Below are positions 45,274 through 53,331 of a DNA stretch of 64,000 nt, piece after piece. The notes below the pieces were generated by a model. That model was not told the DNA's origin. It did not search any database and saw only the letters and a list, made by a program, of their open reading frames with translations. Each line of letters begins with the position of its first letter. The stretch's first letter is position 1. Source of the stretch: Mesorhizobium sp. M4B.F.Ca.ET.058.02.1.1 (lineage in GTDB: Bacteria > Pseudomonadota > Alphaproteobacteria > Rhizobiales > Rhizobiaceae); contig NZ_CP034450.1 in assembly GCF_003952505.1 (NCBI RefSeq), positions 5,332,001 to 5,396,000 of the forward strand, written 5' to 3'. The position numbers and the translations under genes are program-made.

Positions 45274-45297
45274 GGGCGCCGACCGGCGCCCTTTTTT
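45274..45297 (+). terminator. Intrinsic terminator after the parvulin gene
   Basis: GGGCGCC-GACC-GGCGCCC followed by TTTTTT. Perfect 7-bp GC stem, 4-base loop, six T's, starting 26 bases after the stop codon. Confidence 0.93.
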
Positions 45298-45306
45298 GTT
45301 TCACGC

Positions 45307-45405
45307 AGAGCGTTTCACCTTTTCCTGGAAACGCTGAACCGCTCTATCTCTTTGTTTTGACGCAATTCCGGACGGAACGCCGCTTCGCACTTTTCCTGGA
45401 ATTGC
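45307..45405. repeat. Dispersed double-hairpin repeat element
   Basis: Two adjacent hairpins. The first has arms AGAGCGTTTC and GAAACGCT and ends in GCTCT (45307-45344). The second has perfect arms GCAATTCC (45362-45369) and GGAATTGC (45398-45405). Each encloses a CTTTTCCTGGAA-type segment. This GCAATTCCGGACGGAA...CTTTTCCTGGAATTGC pattern is a well-known dispersed repeat of Rhizobiales intergenic DNA. Confidence 0.78.
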
Positions 45406-45430
45406 CGCGGCAGACAGCCATAGCCAGCCG

Positions 45431-46027
45431 TCAACGAGTGCTGGAAATGCCCGAAATCAGATAGTGGACGGCGGCGCGCAATCTGGCCTCGTCCTCGTCG
45501 AGACGGTTGGTCAACAGATGCCGCCAGGCATAGGAGGCGATCAGGTCGGCGACGATCTCGGCATCGACGTCGGGCGCGACCTCGCCGCGCGCCTTGGCGC
45601 GCACGATCAACTGGCCGGTGTGGGCGCGGCGTCCGGCCGCGTAGCCGGCAAGGGCGGCGGCAGCCTGGCTATCCGACTGCGCCTCGGCGATTAGCGATCT
45701 GAACACATTGCCCGACGATGTAAGGCGCCAGTGCGCGAACAGGTTCTTCAGGAAGCCGACTAGGTCGTCCTCCAGACGGCCGGTGTCGGGGACGTTGACC
45801 CGCTTCTGCCGCTGGTAGACGTCGAGCAGCAGGGCGGCCTTGCTTGGCCACCAGCGATAGATGGTCGGCTTGCCGGCCCGCGCCCGGCGCGCCACCGCCT
45901 CGATCGAAAAGCCTGAATAGCCGGCCTCCGCCAGCACCGCCTCGGCGGCGTCGAGAATGGCGTCGGCGCTCTCGGGATTGCGCTTGGCGCCGATCGATTT
46001 GCGCCCGGGGCCGGGAGTCATGCTCAT
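45431..46027 (-). CDS. TetR/AcrR family transcriptional regulator
   Basis: A 198-residue repressor. The N-terminal helix-turn-helix (about 20-70) reads AILDAAEAVLAEAGYSGFSI and RARAGKPTIYRWWPSKAALL. The C-terminal TetR_C-like ligand domain is unspecific. An AGGAGG ribosome binding site lies 6 bases before the ATG. Divergent from argJ; a small dyad at 46058-46070 could be its operator. The ligand and targets are unknown. Confidence 0.9.
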   Translation of the reverse strand: MSMTPGPGRKSIGAKRNPESADAILDAAEAVLAEAGYSGFSIEAVARRARAGKPTIYRWWPSKAALLLDVYQRQKRVNVPDTGRLEDDLVGFLKNLFAHWRLTSSGNVFRSLIAEAQSDSQAAAALAGYAAGRRAHTGQLIVRAKARGEVAPDVDAEIVADLIASYAWRHLLTNRLDEDEARLRAAVHYLISGISSTR

Positions 46028-46057
46028 CCTGATCCTCCTTGGCCGGTGAGTCCGTCA

Positions 46058-46070
46058 CCAATCATATTGG
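46058..46070. promoter_or_regulatory. Candidate TetR operator dyad
   Basis: CCAAT-CAT-ATTGG, a perfect 5-bp dyad about 30 bases upstream of the TetR start, in the region where its promoter should lie. It is short, so chance occurrence is possible. Confidence 0.35.
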
Positions 46071-46214
46071 GTTGCCTGTGCAAACGAAACGCCCCGTTCC
46101 GGGTTGCGTGCCCGCGGTCCAGCTTGGAAGGCACGGCCAGGACGCCCCTTGCGTCGGCGCGCCGTATCGGGCAAACCGGCCTTCCCTTTGCGATTTCCGC
46201 CGCCCGAGGTCCCC

Positions 46215-47456
46215 ATGTCCGCAACGATTTCGCCGCTCGCGCCGAAGAAATATCCGAAAATGCCCGCCATCGAAGGCGTGCGCATCGCCACCGCCGAGGC
46301 GGGGATCAAGTACAAGAACCGCACCGACCTTCTGGCCATGGTCTTCGATCCGGGCACCGCCGTCGCCGGCGTGTTCACCAAGTCGAAATGTCCGTCGGCG
46401 CCAGTCGATTTCTGCCGGCAGAACCTGGGCGCCGGCAAGGCGCGCGTGCTGGTCGTCAATTCCGGCAACGCCAATGCCTTCACCGGCAAGAAGGGCCGCG
46501 CTTCCACCGCGCTGACCGGCGAGGCGGCGGCCAAGGCGGCCGGATGCGCCACGAGCGAAGTGTTCCTGGCCTCCACCGGCGTCATCGGCGAGCCGCTCGA
46601 CACAGCCAGGTTCAGCCATCTGCTCGCCGGGCTGGTCAATGATGGCAAGCCCGATCTGTGGACCGAGGCCGCCAAGGCCATCATGACCACGGACACCTAT
46701 CCGAAGGTGGCGACGGCGACGGTGAAGCTCGGCGACGCCGACGTAACCATCAACGGCATTGCCAAGGGCGCCGGCATGATCGCGCCAGACATGGCGACGA
46801 TGCTCTCCTTTATCGCCACCGACGCGCCGATCGCCGCACCGGTGCTGCAGGATCTGTTGTCGCGCGGCACGACCAAGACCTTCAACGCGGTGACCGTTGA
46901 CAGCGATACCTCGACCAGCGACACGCTGCTCTTGTTCGCCACGGGTGCCGCGGCCAGGCGCGGTGCGCCGGCAATCACCGACGCGAAGGACGCTCGGCTC
47001 GGCGCGTTCCGCCGCGCGCTCGGCAAAATACTGAAAACGCTGGCGCTGCAGGTTGTGCGCGACGGCGAGGGTGCGCGCAAGCAGGTCGAAGTCACCGTCA
47101 CCGGCGCCAAATCGGCCCGTTCGGCCAAGCGCATCGCGCTGTCGATCGCCAATTCGCCGCTGGTCAAGACGGCCGTCGCCGGAGAGGACGCCAATTGGGG
47201 GCGTGTCGTCATGGCGGTCGGCAAGGCCGGCGAGCCCGCCGACCGCGACCTTCTGTCGATCTGGTTCGGCGACAACAGGCTGGCGCATGAGGGCGAGCGC
47301 GATCCGGCCTATTCCGAGGAAGCGACCTCGGCCTACATGAAGCGTGACGACATCCGCATCCGCGCCGACATCGGCATCGGCCGCGGCAAGGCGACGGTGT
47401 GGACCTGCGACCTGACCAAGGAATATGTCGCCATCAATGGCGACTACAGGAGCTGA
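46215..47456 (+). CDS. argJ: Glutamate N-acetyltransferase/amino-acid acetyltransferase
   Basis: A 413-residue bifunctional enzyme that recycles acetyl groups in arginine synthesis (acetylornithine plus glutamate). It is an Ntn-type self-cleaving protein: the precursor splits before T195 in [14 protein letters not shown], giving alpha and beta chains, with T195 as nucleophile. [12 protein letters not shown] and [16 protein letters not shown] are further signatures. The start at 46215 is [14 protein letters not shown]. The next gene follows within 10 bases. Confidence 0.96.
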   Translation: MSATISPLAPKKYPKMPAIEGVRIATAEAGIKYKNRTDLLAMVFDPGTAVAGVFTKSKCPSAPVDFCRQNLGAGKARVLVVNSGNANAFTGKKGRASTALTGEAAAKAAGCATSEVFLASTGVIGEPLDTARFSHLLAGLVNDGKPDLWTEAAKAIMTTDTYPKVATATVKLGDADVTINGIAKGAGMIAPDMATMLSFIATDAPIAAPVLQDLLSRGTTKTFNAVTVDSDTSTSDTLLLFATGAAARRGAPAITDAKDARLGAFRRALGKILKTLALQVVRDGEGARKQVEVTVTGAKSARSAKRIALSIANSPLVKTAVAGEDANWGRVVMAVGKAGEPADRDLLSIWFGDNRLAHEGERDPAYSEEATSAYMKRDDIRIRADIGIGRGKATVWTCDLTKEYVAINGDYRS

Positions 47457-47464
47457 CGACGTTG

Positions 47465-48235
47465 ATGTCCAGACATCCGGCAAGCGTGCTCGCGACGGTG
47501 CGCCGCTACGAGGCTGCCGGGTTCCGCGCCTGGCCCGCCGCCGCCGTCCACTATGATGGCACATGGGTGGTGCGGCTGACGGCCGGCCACGCGGCCAAGC
47601 GGCTGAACTCGGTCAATCCGCTCGATCCCGGCGACACCCAGCACATTGCCGAGCGCATCGGCCGCGCCAGCCGGCGCTTCGAAGCATATGGCAGGCCGCT
47701 GACCTTTCGCATATCGCCACTGTCGGGCCCTGTCCTGTCAAAGCATCTCGACAGTGAAGGCTGGAGCAGCTTCGACGAATCGCTGGTGATGCGCCTGCCG
47801 CTCGCCGATGCCCAGCTCGATCCCGCCATGGACCAAATCCCGCTGAAGGACATCAGCCGCTTCATCGGCGCGCTGCTCAAGGTGAGTGGCTCGGACGTGT
47901 CGCTGAGGCCGGGCCTGTCGGAGATCATCGGCGCCATCCAGCCGGAGGCCGGGCTGTTCGCGCTCGAGGATGGCAGCGAGCCACTGGCGACGCTGATCTG
48001 CGTCCACGACGGCGATCTCGCCGGCCTGTTCGAAGTCGCCACCGACAAGGCGGCGCGCAACAGGGGCCACGGCCGAAACCTCATCCTGTCGGCGTTGAAG
48101 TGGGCGCGGCTGCGCGGCGCGCGGGAAGCCTGGCTGCAGGTGGAGGCCAGCAACGCGCCGGCGCTGTCGCTGTACCGATCGATGGGCTTCGAGGAAGTCT
48201 ACCGCTACCACTATCGCCGGCCGCCCGGCGCATGA
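47465..48235 (+). CDS. GNAT family N-acetyltransferase
   Basis: A 256-residue protein with a C-terminal GNAT domain (about 150-250). The acetyl-CoA loop appears as NRGHGRNLILSALKWARLRG, followed by LQVEASNAPALSLYRSMGFE. The amino half is a less conserved second region, possibly a degenerate GNAT repeat. TTG 47462 one codon earlier is nearer the AGGAG and may be the true start. It lies 8 bases after argJ and overlaps the mutT start (ATGA). The substrate is unknown. Confidence 0.88.
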   Translation: MSRHPASVLATVRRYEAAGFRAWPAAAVHYDGTWVVRLTAGHAAKRLNSVNPLDPGDTQHIAERIGRASRRFEAYGRPLTFRISPLSGPVLSKHLDSEGWSSFDESLVMRLPLADAQLDPAMDQIPLKDISRFIGALLKVSGSDVSLRPGLSEIIGAIQPEAGLFALEDGSEPLATLICVHDGDLAGLFEVATDKAARNRGHGRNLILSALKWARLRGAREAWLQVEASNAPALSLYRSMGFEEVYRYHYRRPPGA

Positions 48236-48654
48236 GCGAGCTCAAGCCAGCCGGCAAGCGCCTGCTTCTGGTCGCGGCCTGCGCGCTGGTCGACGCCGAC
48301 GGGCGCGTGCTGCTGGCGCAGCGCCCCGAGGGAAAGCAGCTCGCTGGCTTGTGGGAATTCCCAGGCGGCAAGGTCGAGCCAGGCGAAACACCGGAAGAGT
48401 GCCTGATCCGGGAACTACATGAGGAGCTCGGCATCGAGACCGAGATCCCTTGCCTCGCACCGCTGACCTTCGCCAGCCATAGCTATGATCACTTTCACCT
48501 GTTGATGCCGCTTTTCGTCTGCCGCCGCTTCCGCGGGATTGCGCAGCCGAGGGAGGGGCAGGCGCTGAAATGGGTGCGGCCACGCCAGATGCGCGACTAT
48601 CCGATGCCGCCGGCCGACGCGCCGCTGATCCAGTTCCTCATCGATCTCCTGTAG
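48232..48654 (+). CDS. mutT: 8-oxo-dGTP diphosphatase (MutT, Nudix)
   Basis: A 140-residue Nudix hydrolase that removes oxidised dGTP from the nucleotide pool. The Nudix box is complete: GGKVEPGETPEECLIRELHE followed by ELGIE. The protein is close to MutT throughout (LLAQRPEGKQLAGLWEFPGG). Its ATG overlaps the GNAT stop by 4 bases, so the pair is coupled in an argJ-GNAT-mutT unit. Confidence 0.93.
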   Translation: MSELKPAGKRLLLVAACALVDADGRVLLAQRPEGKQLAGLWEFPGGKVEPGETPEECLIRELHEELGIETEIPCLAPLTFASHSYDHFHLLMPLFVCRRFRGIAQPREGQALKWVRPRQMRDYPMPPADAPLIQFLIDLL

Positions 48655-48759
48655 TCGGGGAATTCGGCGCTGGTTTAGCCAGCGTTAATGGATGATTTAT
48701 CTCGATATGAAAAATTGCGGCGAGGCTGGTCTCGGCCTACACGCGTGGGGAGCGATTGC

Positions 48760-49068
48760 ATGAGCCTGGACAAAGACTGGGAGTCAATCCGGCCGGACCG
48801 CGGCTTTCGCGCCGCCGATGCGGGCATGGGCGTGTTGCGCATCACGCTGCTGTTCGGTTCCGCCGCGGTGGCGCTGGCCCTGATCGCCGCGCCTTTCCTC
48901 GACAGCCACACGCGCCCGGCCCGCGATGGCATTGCCGGCGTCGACACGATGAGCACCGGTTCGATCGGCCATCGCGACACCTATACGCTGCGCCGCAGCG
49001 TGCTGCAGCCCCTGCCCAGCTCGATCTGCGTGATCCGCAGCGACGGCACGCGCAGCGGCGACTGCTGA
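48760..49068 (+). CDS. Small membrane protein upstream of the Flp pilin
   Basis: A 102-residue protein with one central helix (about 27-46: ITLLFGSAAVALALIAAPFL), a charged cytoplasmic amino end (SLDKDWESIRPDRGFRAAD) and a periplasmic tail containing two cysteines (SSICVIRSDGTRSGDC). I do not recognise a named family. The start at 48760 follows GGGGAGC at good spacing; a start at 48688 is possible but lacks one. It may be associated with the pilin gene 112 bases downstream. Confidence 0.7.
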   Translation: MSLDKDWESIRPDRGFRAADAGMGVLRITLLFGSAAVALALIAAPFLDSHTRPARDGIAGVDTMSTGSIGHRDTYTLRRSVLQPLPSSICVIRSDGTRSGDC

Positions 49069-49180
49069 CATGGTTAACGATTTTTCCAGAACCGACCTAT
49101 TTCACTGCCTGTTAAGCTTTTGCCGTTAACCTTTCTTAACGGGTCAACGCTAAGGTTCCTGGCAAGAGGGATCGATGATC

Positions 49181-49363
49181 ATGAAAAAGCTGCTGCAACG
49201 GTTCATTCAAGACGAGACGGGCGCGACAGCCATTGAATATGGCGTGATCGTCACCGTCCTGTCGCTCGCCATCGTCGCCGGCGTCGGCCAGGTCGGCAAT
49301 GCGATCGTGTGGTTGTTCAGCGATAACAACAGCAAGTTGGCCAACGCCTTCGCGCAGCACTGA
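49181..49363 (+). CDS. flp: Flp family type IVb pilin
   Basis: A 60-residue prepilin. The leader MKKLLQRFIQDETG is followed by the processing site G14/A15 with the conserved E19-Y20 (GATAIEYG), then a hydrophobic assembly helix. Cleavage by a CpaA-type prepilin peptidase is expected. GAGGG lies 10 bases before ATG 49181; ATG 49175 (MIMKK) is an alternative. No tad/cpa assembly genes are in the window, so this pilin is either an orphan or served by a distant tad locus. Confidence 0.92.
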   Translation: MKKLLQRFIQDETGATAIEYGVIVTVLSLAIVAGVGQVGNAIVWLFSDNNSKLANAFAQH

Positions 49364-49381
49364 GCCCCAAGGGGTCGCTGC

Positions 49382-50254
49382 TCAGCGGTCTTGCGGACCT
49401 TCCAGGATGGTCTTCAGCGAGACCTTGGCCGTGCCGGGCTTTAGCGGCTTTTGCTGCGATGCATCGGGCGCCCAGCCGGACATCCATACGAGCGAGAAGC
49501 TTGCCCTGATACGGCCGTCGGGATCGGAAAACCGTTCCGCGTAGATTTCGGCGGCGCGCGCGAAGAATTTCCGCGTGCCGGGCCGCCGGCTGCGATCGAC
49601 GAGGGGGCTGGTCTCGCCCATGGCTCTCAGATCGGCGAGCAGGTCGAACATGGTGTCGTAACGCACCGTAACCGTCTCGACATCGGCGACCGGCAGCGCC
49701 AGGCCGGCGCGTTGAAGCAGCGCGCCGGCGTCGCGGACATCGGTGAAGGGAATGACGCGCGGGCTGGCGCCGCCGTAGAGCTCGGTCTCGGCGGCGAGCA
49801 GGCTCTCGCGCAGTTCGGAAAGCGTGCCGGCGCCGGCCAGGGCGCCGAGAAAAAGCCCGTCGGGCCGCAGCGCCCGCCGGATCTGGGCCAGCATGCCGGG
49901 AATATCGTTCATCGCCTGCAGCGACAGCAGCGACACGACAAGGTCGAGGCTTTGCGCCTCGAACGGCACAGTTTCGAGCGCCGCCACCAGCCCGGCTGCG
50001 CCTGCGAGGAAGGCAGTGTCCGCTTCGACGCGCGCTATCTCCGCCGCCTTGCCGCTTTCGGCGAGCACATCCCCTGCCGCCGGCGTCTGGCAAAACAGCG
50101 CGGCCGCCTTGCCGAAGCTGCGCTCGACCGCGCCGAGCCGGTCGGCAAGGTCATCGGCTGCCCGCCGCATCAGGAAATCGGCGCCGCCCACGGGGTGGGC
50201 CAGGGCGCGACGCTTGCGCGCCAGCCAGAGCGAGGTGTCGATGATAGGCTGCAA
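49382..50254 (-). CDS. SAM-dependent methyltransferase-like protein (BioC/NDUFAF5-like)
   Basis: A 290-residue protein whose C-terminal two-thirds follow the BioC/NDUFAF5 class: LDLVVSLLSLQAMNDIPGML, IRRALRPDGLFLGALAGAGT and FADLRAMGE-like LLADLRAMGETSP. In place of the normal SAM motif I (a GxGxG turn) it has ALFCQTPAAGDVLAE, so the cofactor site looks degenerate. The start is probably TTG 50254 with AGGAAC upstream, since no suitable ATG exists. It is divergent from comF. NDUFAF5 relatives modify a complex I subunit; whether this one is catalytic is open. Confidence 0.8.
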   Translation of the reverse strand: MQPIIDTSLWLARKRRALAHPVGGADFLMRRAADDLADRLGAVERSFGKAAALFCQTPAAGDVLAESGKAAEIARVEADTAFLAGAAGLVAALETVPFEAQSLDLVVSLLSLQAMNDIPGMLAQIRRALRPDGLFLGALAGAGTLSELRESLLAAETELYGGASPRVIPFTDVRDAGALLQRAGLALPVADVETVTVRYDTMFDLLADLRAMGETSPLVDRSRRPGTRKFFARAAEIYAERFSDPDGRIRASFSLVWMSGWAPDASQQKPLKPGTAKVSLKTILEGPQDR

Positions 50255-50320
50255 CGGGCAGGTTCCTGTTTCCCGCTCTCTGATATAGTGGAGCGGCGAC
50301 GAAACCACGTGGCCGATCCA

Positions 50321-51109
50321 ATGCCGAAGATCAAGACCGTTGAACTCGGGACAATCGCGCGGAGGGCATTGGCCTTGCCGGCGCGCATCCTGTTTCCGCC
50401 GGTCTGCGCCGGCTGCCGGCGCCATGTCTCGCAGCCCGGGGTGCTGTGCGGCACCTGCTGGCCGAAGCTCAGGCTGCTGGAACGGCCCTGGTGCGCGGTG
50501 ATGGGCACGCCGTTCACCCACGACATGGGCGAGGGCTTCCTCTGCGCCGAAGCCATTGCCGATCCGCCGCCTTTCGAGCGGGCGCGGGCGGCGGTCGTCT
50601 ATTCCGGCGTCGCGCGCCAGATGGTGCAGGGCCTGAAGTACCAAGACCGTACGGATCTGGCGCCATGGATGGCGCGCTGGATGCAGCGTGCCGGAGCCGA
50701 GCTGATCGCGGAGGCTGATCTCGTCGTGCCGGTGCCGTTGCACTGGCGGCGCTTCTTCCGGCGGCAGTTCAACCAGTCGGCCGAGCTGGCGAGGGCGGTG
50801 TCGCACCTCAGCGGCCTGCCTTTCTCGGCTTCGGTTGTGAGGCGCGTGAAGCTCACCCGCCAGCAGGTCGGGCTGGAGCGGCAGGAGCGCGAGGACAATG
50901 TGCGCGCCGCCTTCCGCGTGCCGTCCGAGGCGGAGATCGAGATCGCCGGCCGCCGGGTGCTGTTGGTCGACGATGTCTATACCACCGGCGCGACCGTGAG
51001 ATCGGTGGCCAAGGCACTGAAGAAGGGCGGCGCCGGCGCCGTCGACGTGCTGACCTTCGCGCGCGTTTTGCCAGGGGACTTTCGAGCCGACGAGTCCGCG
51101 ACTATATAA
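50321..51109 (+). CDS. ComF family amidophosphoribosyltransferase-like protein
   Basis: A 262-residue protein with an N-terminal four-cysteine zinc ribbon (C29/C32 and C43/C46 in CAGC and CGTC) and a C-terminal phosphoribosyltransferase fold with VLLVDDVYTTGAT. ComF relatives act in DNA uptake in competent species; the rhizobial role is unknown. The ATG at 50321 has no clear ribosome binding site; an in-frame GTG at 50309 is a possible start. Next in line is grxC, 67 bases on. Confidence 0.9.
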   Translation: MPKIKTVELGTIARRALALPARILFPPVCAGCRRHVSQPGVLCGTCWPKLRLLERPWCAVMGTPFTHDMGEGFLCAEAIADPPPFERARAAVVYSGVARQMVQGLKYQDRTDLAPWMARWMQRAGAELIAEADLVVPVPLHWRRFFRRQFNQSAELARAVSHLSGLPFSASVVRRVKLTRQQVGLERQEREDNVRAAFRVPSEAEIEIAGRRVLLVDDVYTTGATVRSVAKALKKGGAGAVDVLTFARVLPGDFRADESATI

Positions 51110-51176
51110 AACGACAAATGTTGTTGTTGTCCCAGAGCGCTGCGCGCTTCCAGGTGACATGCAGGAATGCTGATCG

Positions 51177-51446
51177 ATGATTGATGTGACGATCTATACG
51201 CGCATGATGTGTGGCTATTGCACCGCGGCCAAGCGGCTGCTCGAGCGCAAGGGCGTCGCCTACACCGAGCACGATGCCTCCTTCTCGCCGGAACTGCGCC
51301 AGGAAATGATTTCCCGGGCGCATGGCCGCTCTACATTTCCGCAGATTTTCATCGGCGACACGCATGTCGGCGGCTCCGACGACCTCCACGAGCTGGAGGC
51401 CGAGGGCCGGCTCGATGCGCTGCTCGCCGACGGTTCGAGGGGTTGA
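51177..51446 (+). CDS. grxC: Glutaredoxin 3
   Basis: An 89-residue cytoplasmic thiol reductase using glutathione. The redox site is C12-GY-C15 in MMCGYCTAAK. The GSH-binding TFPQIFIGDTHVGGSDDL is intact. It is followed within 3 bases by the nitrilase-family gene, which fits a thiol/glutathione-repair pairing. Confidence 0.95.
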   Translation: MIDVTIYTRMMCGYCTAAKRLLERKGVAYTEHDASFSPELRQEMISRAHGRSTFPQIFIGDTHVGGSDDLHELEAEGRLDALLADGSRG

Positions 51447-51448
51447 TC

Positions 51449-52309
51449 ATGGGTGGTTTCAAGGCAGCGGCGGTGCAGATGCGTTCGGGCACCAGCCCCG
51501 AGCGCAACGCGGTCGATCTGGAGCGTCTGGTGCGCGAGGCGGCAGGCCTGGGCGCCACCTATGTGCAGACCCCCGAGATGACCGGCGCGCTGGTGCGCGA
51601 CAAGGAGGCGCGGGCCGCTTCCTTCACCTCAGAGGACAAGGACATCATCGTTTCGACCGCCCGGAAGCTGGCGAAGGAGCTCGGCATCTTCCTGCATATA
51701 GGCTCGACCGCCATCCTGCGCGCCGACGGCAAGCTGGCCAACCGCGCGTTGCTGTTCGCGCCCGATGGCACCACCATCGCCAGCTACGACAAGATCCACA
51801 TGTTCGACGTCGACCTCGACAATGGCGAGAGCTGGCGCGAATCCGCCGCCTACGAGCCGGGCACCGAGGCCGTCATCGCCGAGATCGACGGTGCCAGGCT
51901 CGGCTTTGCCGTCTGCTACGACCTGCGCTTCCCGCAGCTGTTCCGCGCCGAGGCGCTGGCCGGCGCCAATGTGCTTTCGGTGCCCGCCGCCTTCACCCGG
52001 CAGACCGGCGAAGCACACTGGCACGTGCTGCTTCGGGCTCGCGCCATCGAGAACGGCGCCTATGTGGTTGCGGCCGCGCAAGGGGGCCTGCACGAGGACG
52101 GCCGCGAGACTTTTGGCCACTCGCTGATCGTCGACCCGTGGGGCCGCATCGTGGCGGAAGCCGCCCATGAGGAGCCCGGCGTGATCGTCGCCGAGATCGA
52201 TCCAGCGCAGTCGCTCGCCGCGCGCAGGAAGATCCCCAATCTGAAGAACGCGCGCGAGTTCGCCGTCAATGCCGGCGAGGCGCCGCGTCTCAGGGGTGCA
52301 GCTTCTTGA
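51449..52309 (+). CDS. Carbon-nitrogen hydrolase (Nit1-like deaminated glutathione amidase)
   Basis: A 286-residue nitrilase-superfamily amidase with the catalytic triad E43 (TPEMTG), K115 (YDKIHMF) and C156 (AVCYDLRFP). The sequence resembles Nit1/YbeM proteins, which repair deaminated glutathione. The neighbouring glutaredoxin 3 gene agrees with that. ATG 51449 follows GAGGGG. It overlaps the DUF1178 gene by 4 bases. Confidence 0.9.
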   Translation: MGGFKAAAVQMRSGTSPERNAVDLERLVREAAGLGATYVQTPEMTGALVRDKEARAASFTSEDKDIIVSTARKLAKELGIFLHIGSTAILRADGKLANRALLFAPDGTTIASYDKIHMFDVDLDNGESWRESAAYEPGTEAVIAEIDGARLGFAVCYDLRFPQLFRAEALAGANVLSVPAAFTRQTGEAHWHVLLRARAIENGAYVVAAAQGGLHEDGRETFGHSLIVDPWGRIVAEAAHEEPGVIVAEIDPAQSLAARRKIPNLKNAREFAVNAGEAPRLRGAAS

Positions 52310-52731
52310 TCCGTTTTTCCCTGATCTGCGAGCACGAACACGAATTCGAGGCGTGGTTCCGCAGCAATGACGATTTCGGCACGCAGAAGAAGCGTGGCTT
52401 GGTCGATTGCCCGAGCTGCGGCTCGCACAAGGTTGACAAGGCGCTGATGGCGCCGGCCGTCTCGACCGGGCGCAAACAGGAAAAGATCGCGCTCGCCATG
52501 GGCGAGGCGCAGAAGCAGGCATTGGCGCAGTTGAAGGCGCTCGCCGAGAAGGTGCGCGAGAACGCCGACTATGTCGGCGACAAGTTCGCCGAGGAAGCGC
52601 GCAAGATCCATTTCGGCGAGACCGATCCGCGCGGCATCTATGGCGAGGCGACGCCGGAGGAAGCGAAGAGCCTGGCCGAGGACGGCGTCGAGTTCACGCC
52701 AATCCCGACCTTTCCGGACGACCGGAACTGA
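52306..52731 (+). CDS. DUF1178 family protein
   Basis: A 141-residue protein of the proteobacterial DUF1178 family. The amino end carries likely zinc ligands: C8 in LICEHEHEFEAWF and C35/C38 in DCPSCGS. A helical region follows (KQALAQLKALAEKVRENADYV) and then the conserved HFGETDPRGIYGEATPEEAK. The start is TTG 52306, overlapping the previous stop (TTGA), with CAGGGG upstream. The function is unknown. Confidence 0.9.
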   Translation: MIRFSLICEHEHEFEAWFRSNDDFGTQKKRGLVDCPSCGSHKVDKALMAPAVSTGRKQEKIALAMGEAQKQALAQLKALAEKVRENADYVGDKFAEEARKIHFGETDPRGIYGEATPEEAKSLAEDGVEFTPIPTFPDDRN

Positions 52732-52744
52732 GCATCCAGCCAGG

Positions 52745-53230
52745 CTAGCCCAAGCTTTCGATCAGCTTCCCGAGCAATCTCGCGAGCGTCTCCCGCTCCT
52801 CGCGCGTCAGTCCGGCGAGGATGTCATGTTCGTTGGCGACATGGGCGACGAGTGCCTCATCGGTCACGGCCAGGCCCTTTTCGGTGAGCGCAACGACAAC
52901 CCCGCGCCGGTCGCTGGGGTGCGGCGCGCGCATGATCAAACCGGCCTTTTCCAGCCGGTCGAGGCGGGCGGTCATGGCGCCGGAAGTCACCATCGTCGCC
53001 TCGTAGAGATCGGTCGGCGTCAGCGCGTAGGGCTTGCCGGACCGGCGCAGGGTCGCCAGCACGTCGAACTCGCCTTGCTGCAATCCGAAGCGGGCAAACA
53101 GCGGCGCCAGCCGCTCGCGCGAGATCAGCGAGGCGGCTTCGTTCAGCCGTCCGATCACGGCCATAGGCGAGACGTCCAGGTCTGGCCGTTCCCTTTGCCA
53201 CTGCTCGATCGCCCTTGCCGCCCGATCCAT
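52745..53230 (-). CDS. MarR family transcriptional regulator
   Basis: A 161-residue winged-helix regulator: GEFDVLATLRRSGKPYALTP, YEATMVTSGAMTARLDRLEK and RAPHPSDRRGVVVALTEKG make up the DNA-binding part. It is divergent from the EamA transporter gene 101 bases away, with an AAGA/TCTT dyad over the transporter's -35 box. It probably represses both genes until a ligand binds. Confidence 0.92.
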   Translation of the reverse strand: MDRAARAIEQWQRERPDLDVSPMAVIGRLNEAASLISRERLAPLFARFGLQQGEFDVLATLRRSGKPYALTPTDLYEATMVTSGAMTARLDRLEKAGLIMRAPHPSDRRGVVVALTEKGLAVTDEALVAHVANEHDILAGLTREERETLARLLGKLIESLG

Positions 53231-53246
53231 CTATCTCACCGAAAAG

Positions 53247-53278
53247 TATCTTGACATAAAGAATCTCTGCACTATGTT
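53247..53278 (+). promoter_or_regulatory. EamA promoter overlapped by MarR-type operator
   Basis: -35 TTGACA at 53251-53256, 16 bases, -10 TATGTT at 53273-53278. The dyad TCTT-GACATA-AAGA at 53249-53262, within TATCTTGACATAAAGAAT, spans the -35 box and resembles MarR-family boxes. Confidence 0.6.
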
Positions 53279-53331
53279 ATCGCAAAACACAATAGCGGCC
53301 AAGCGCCGCGATTGAACTACGGGACCATCTG

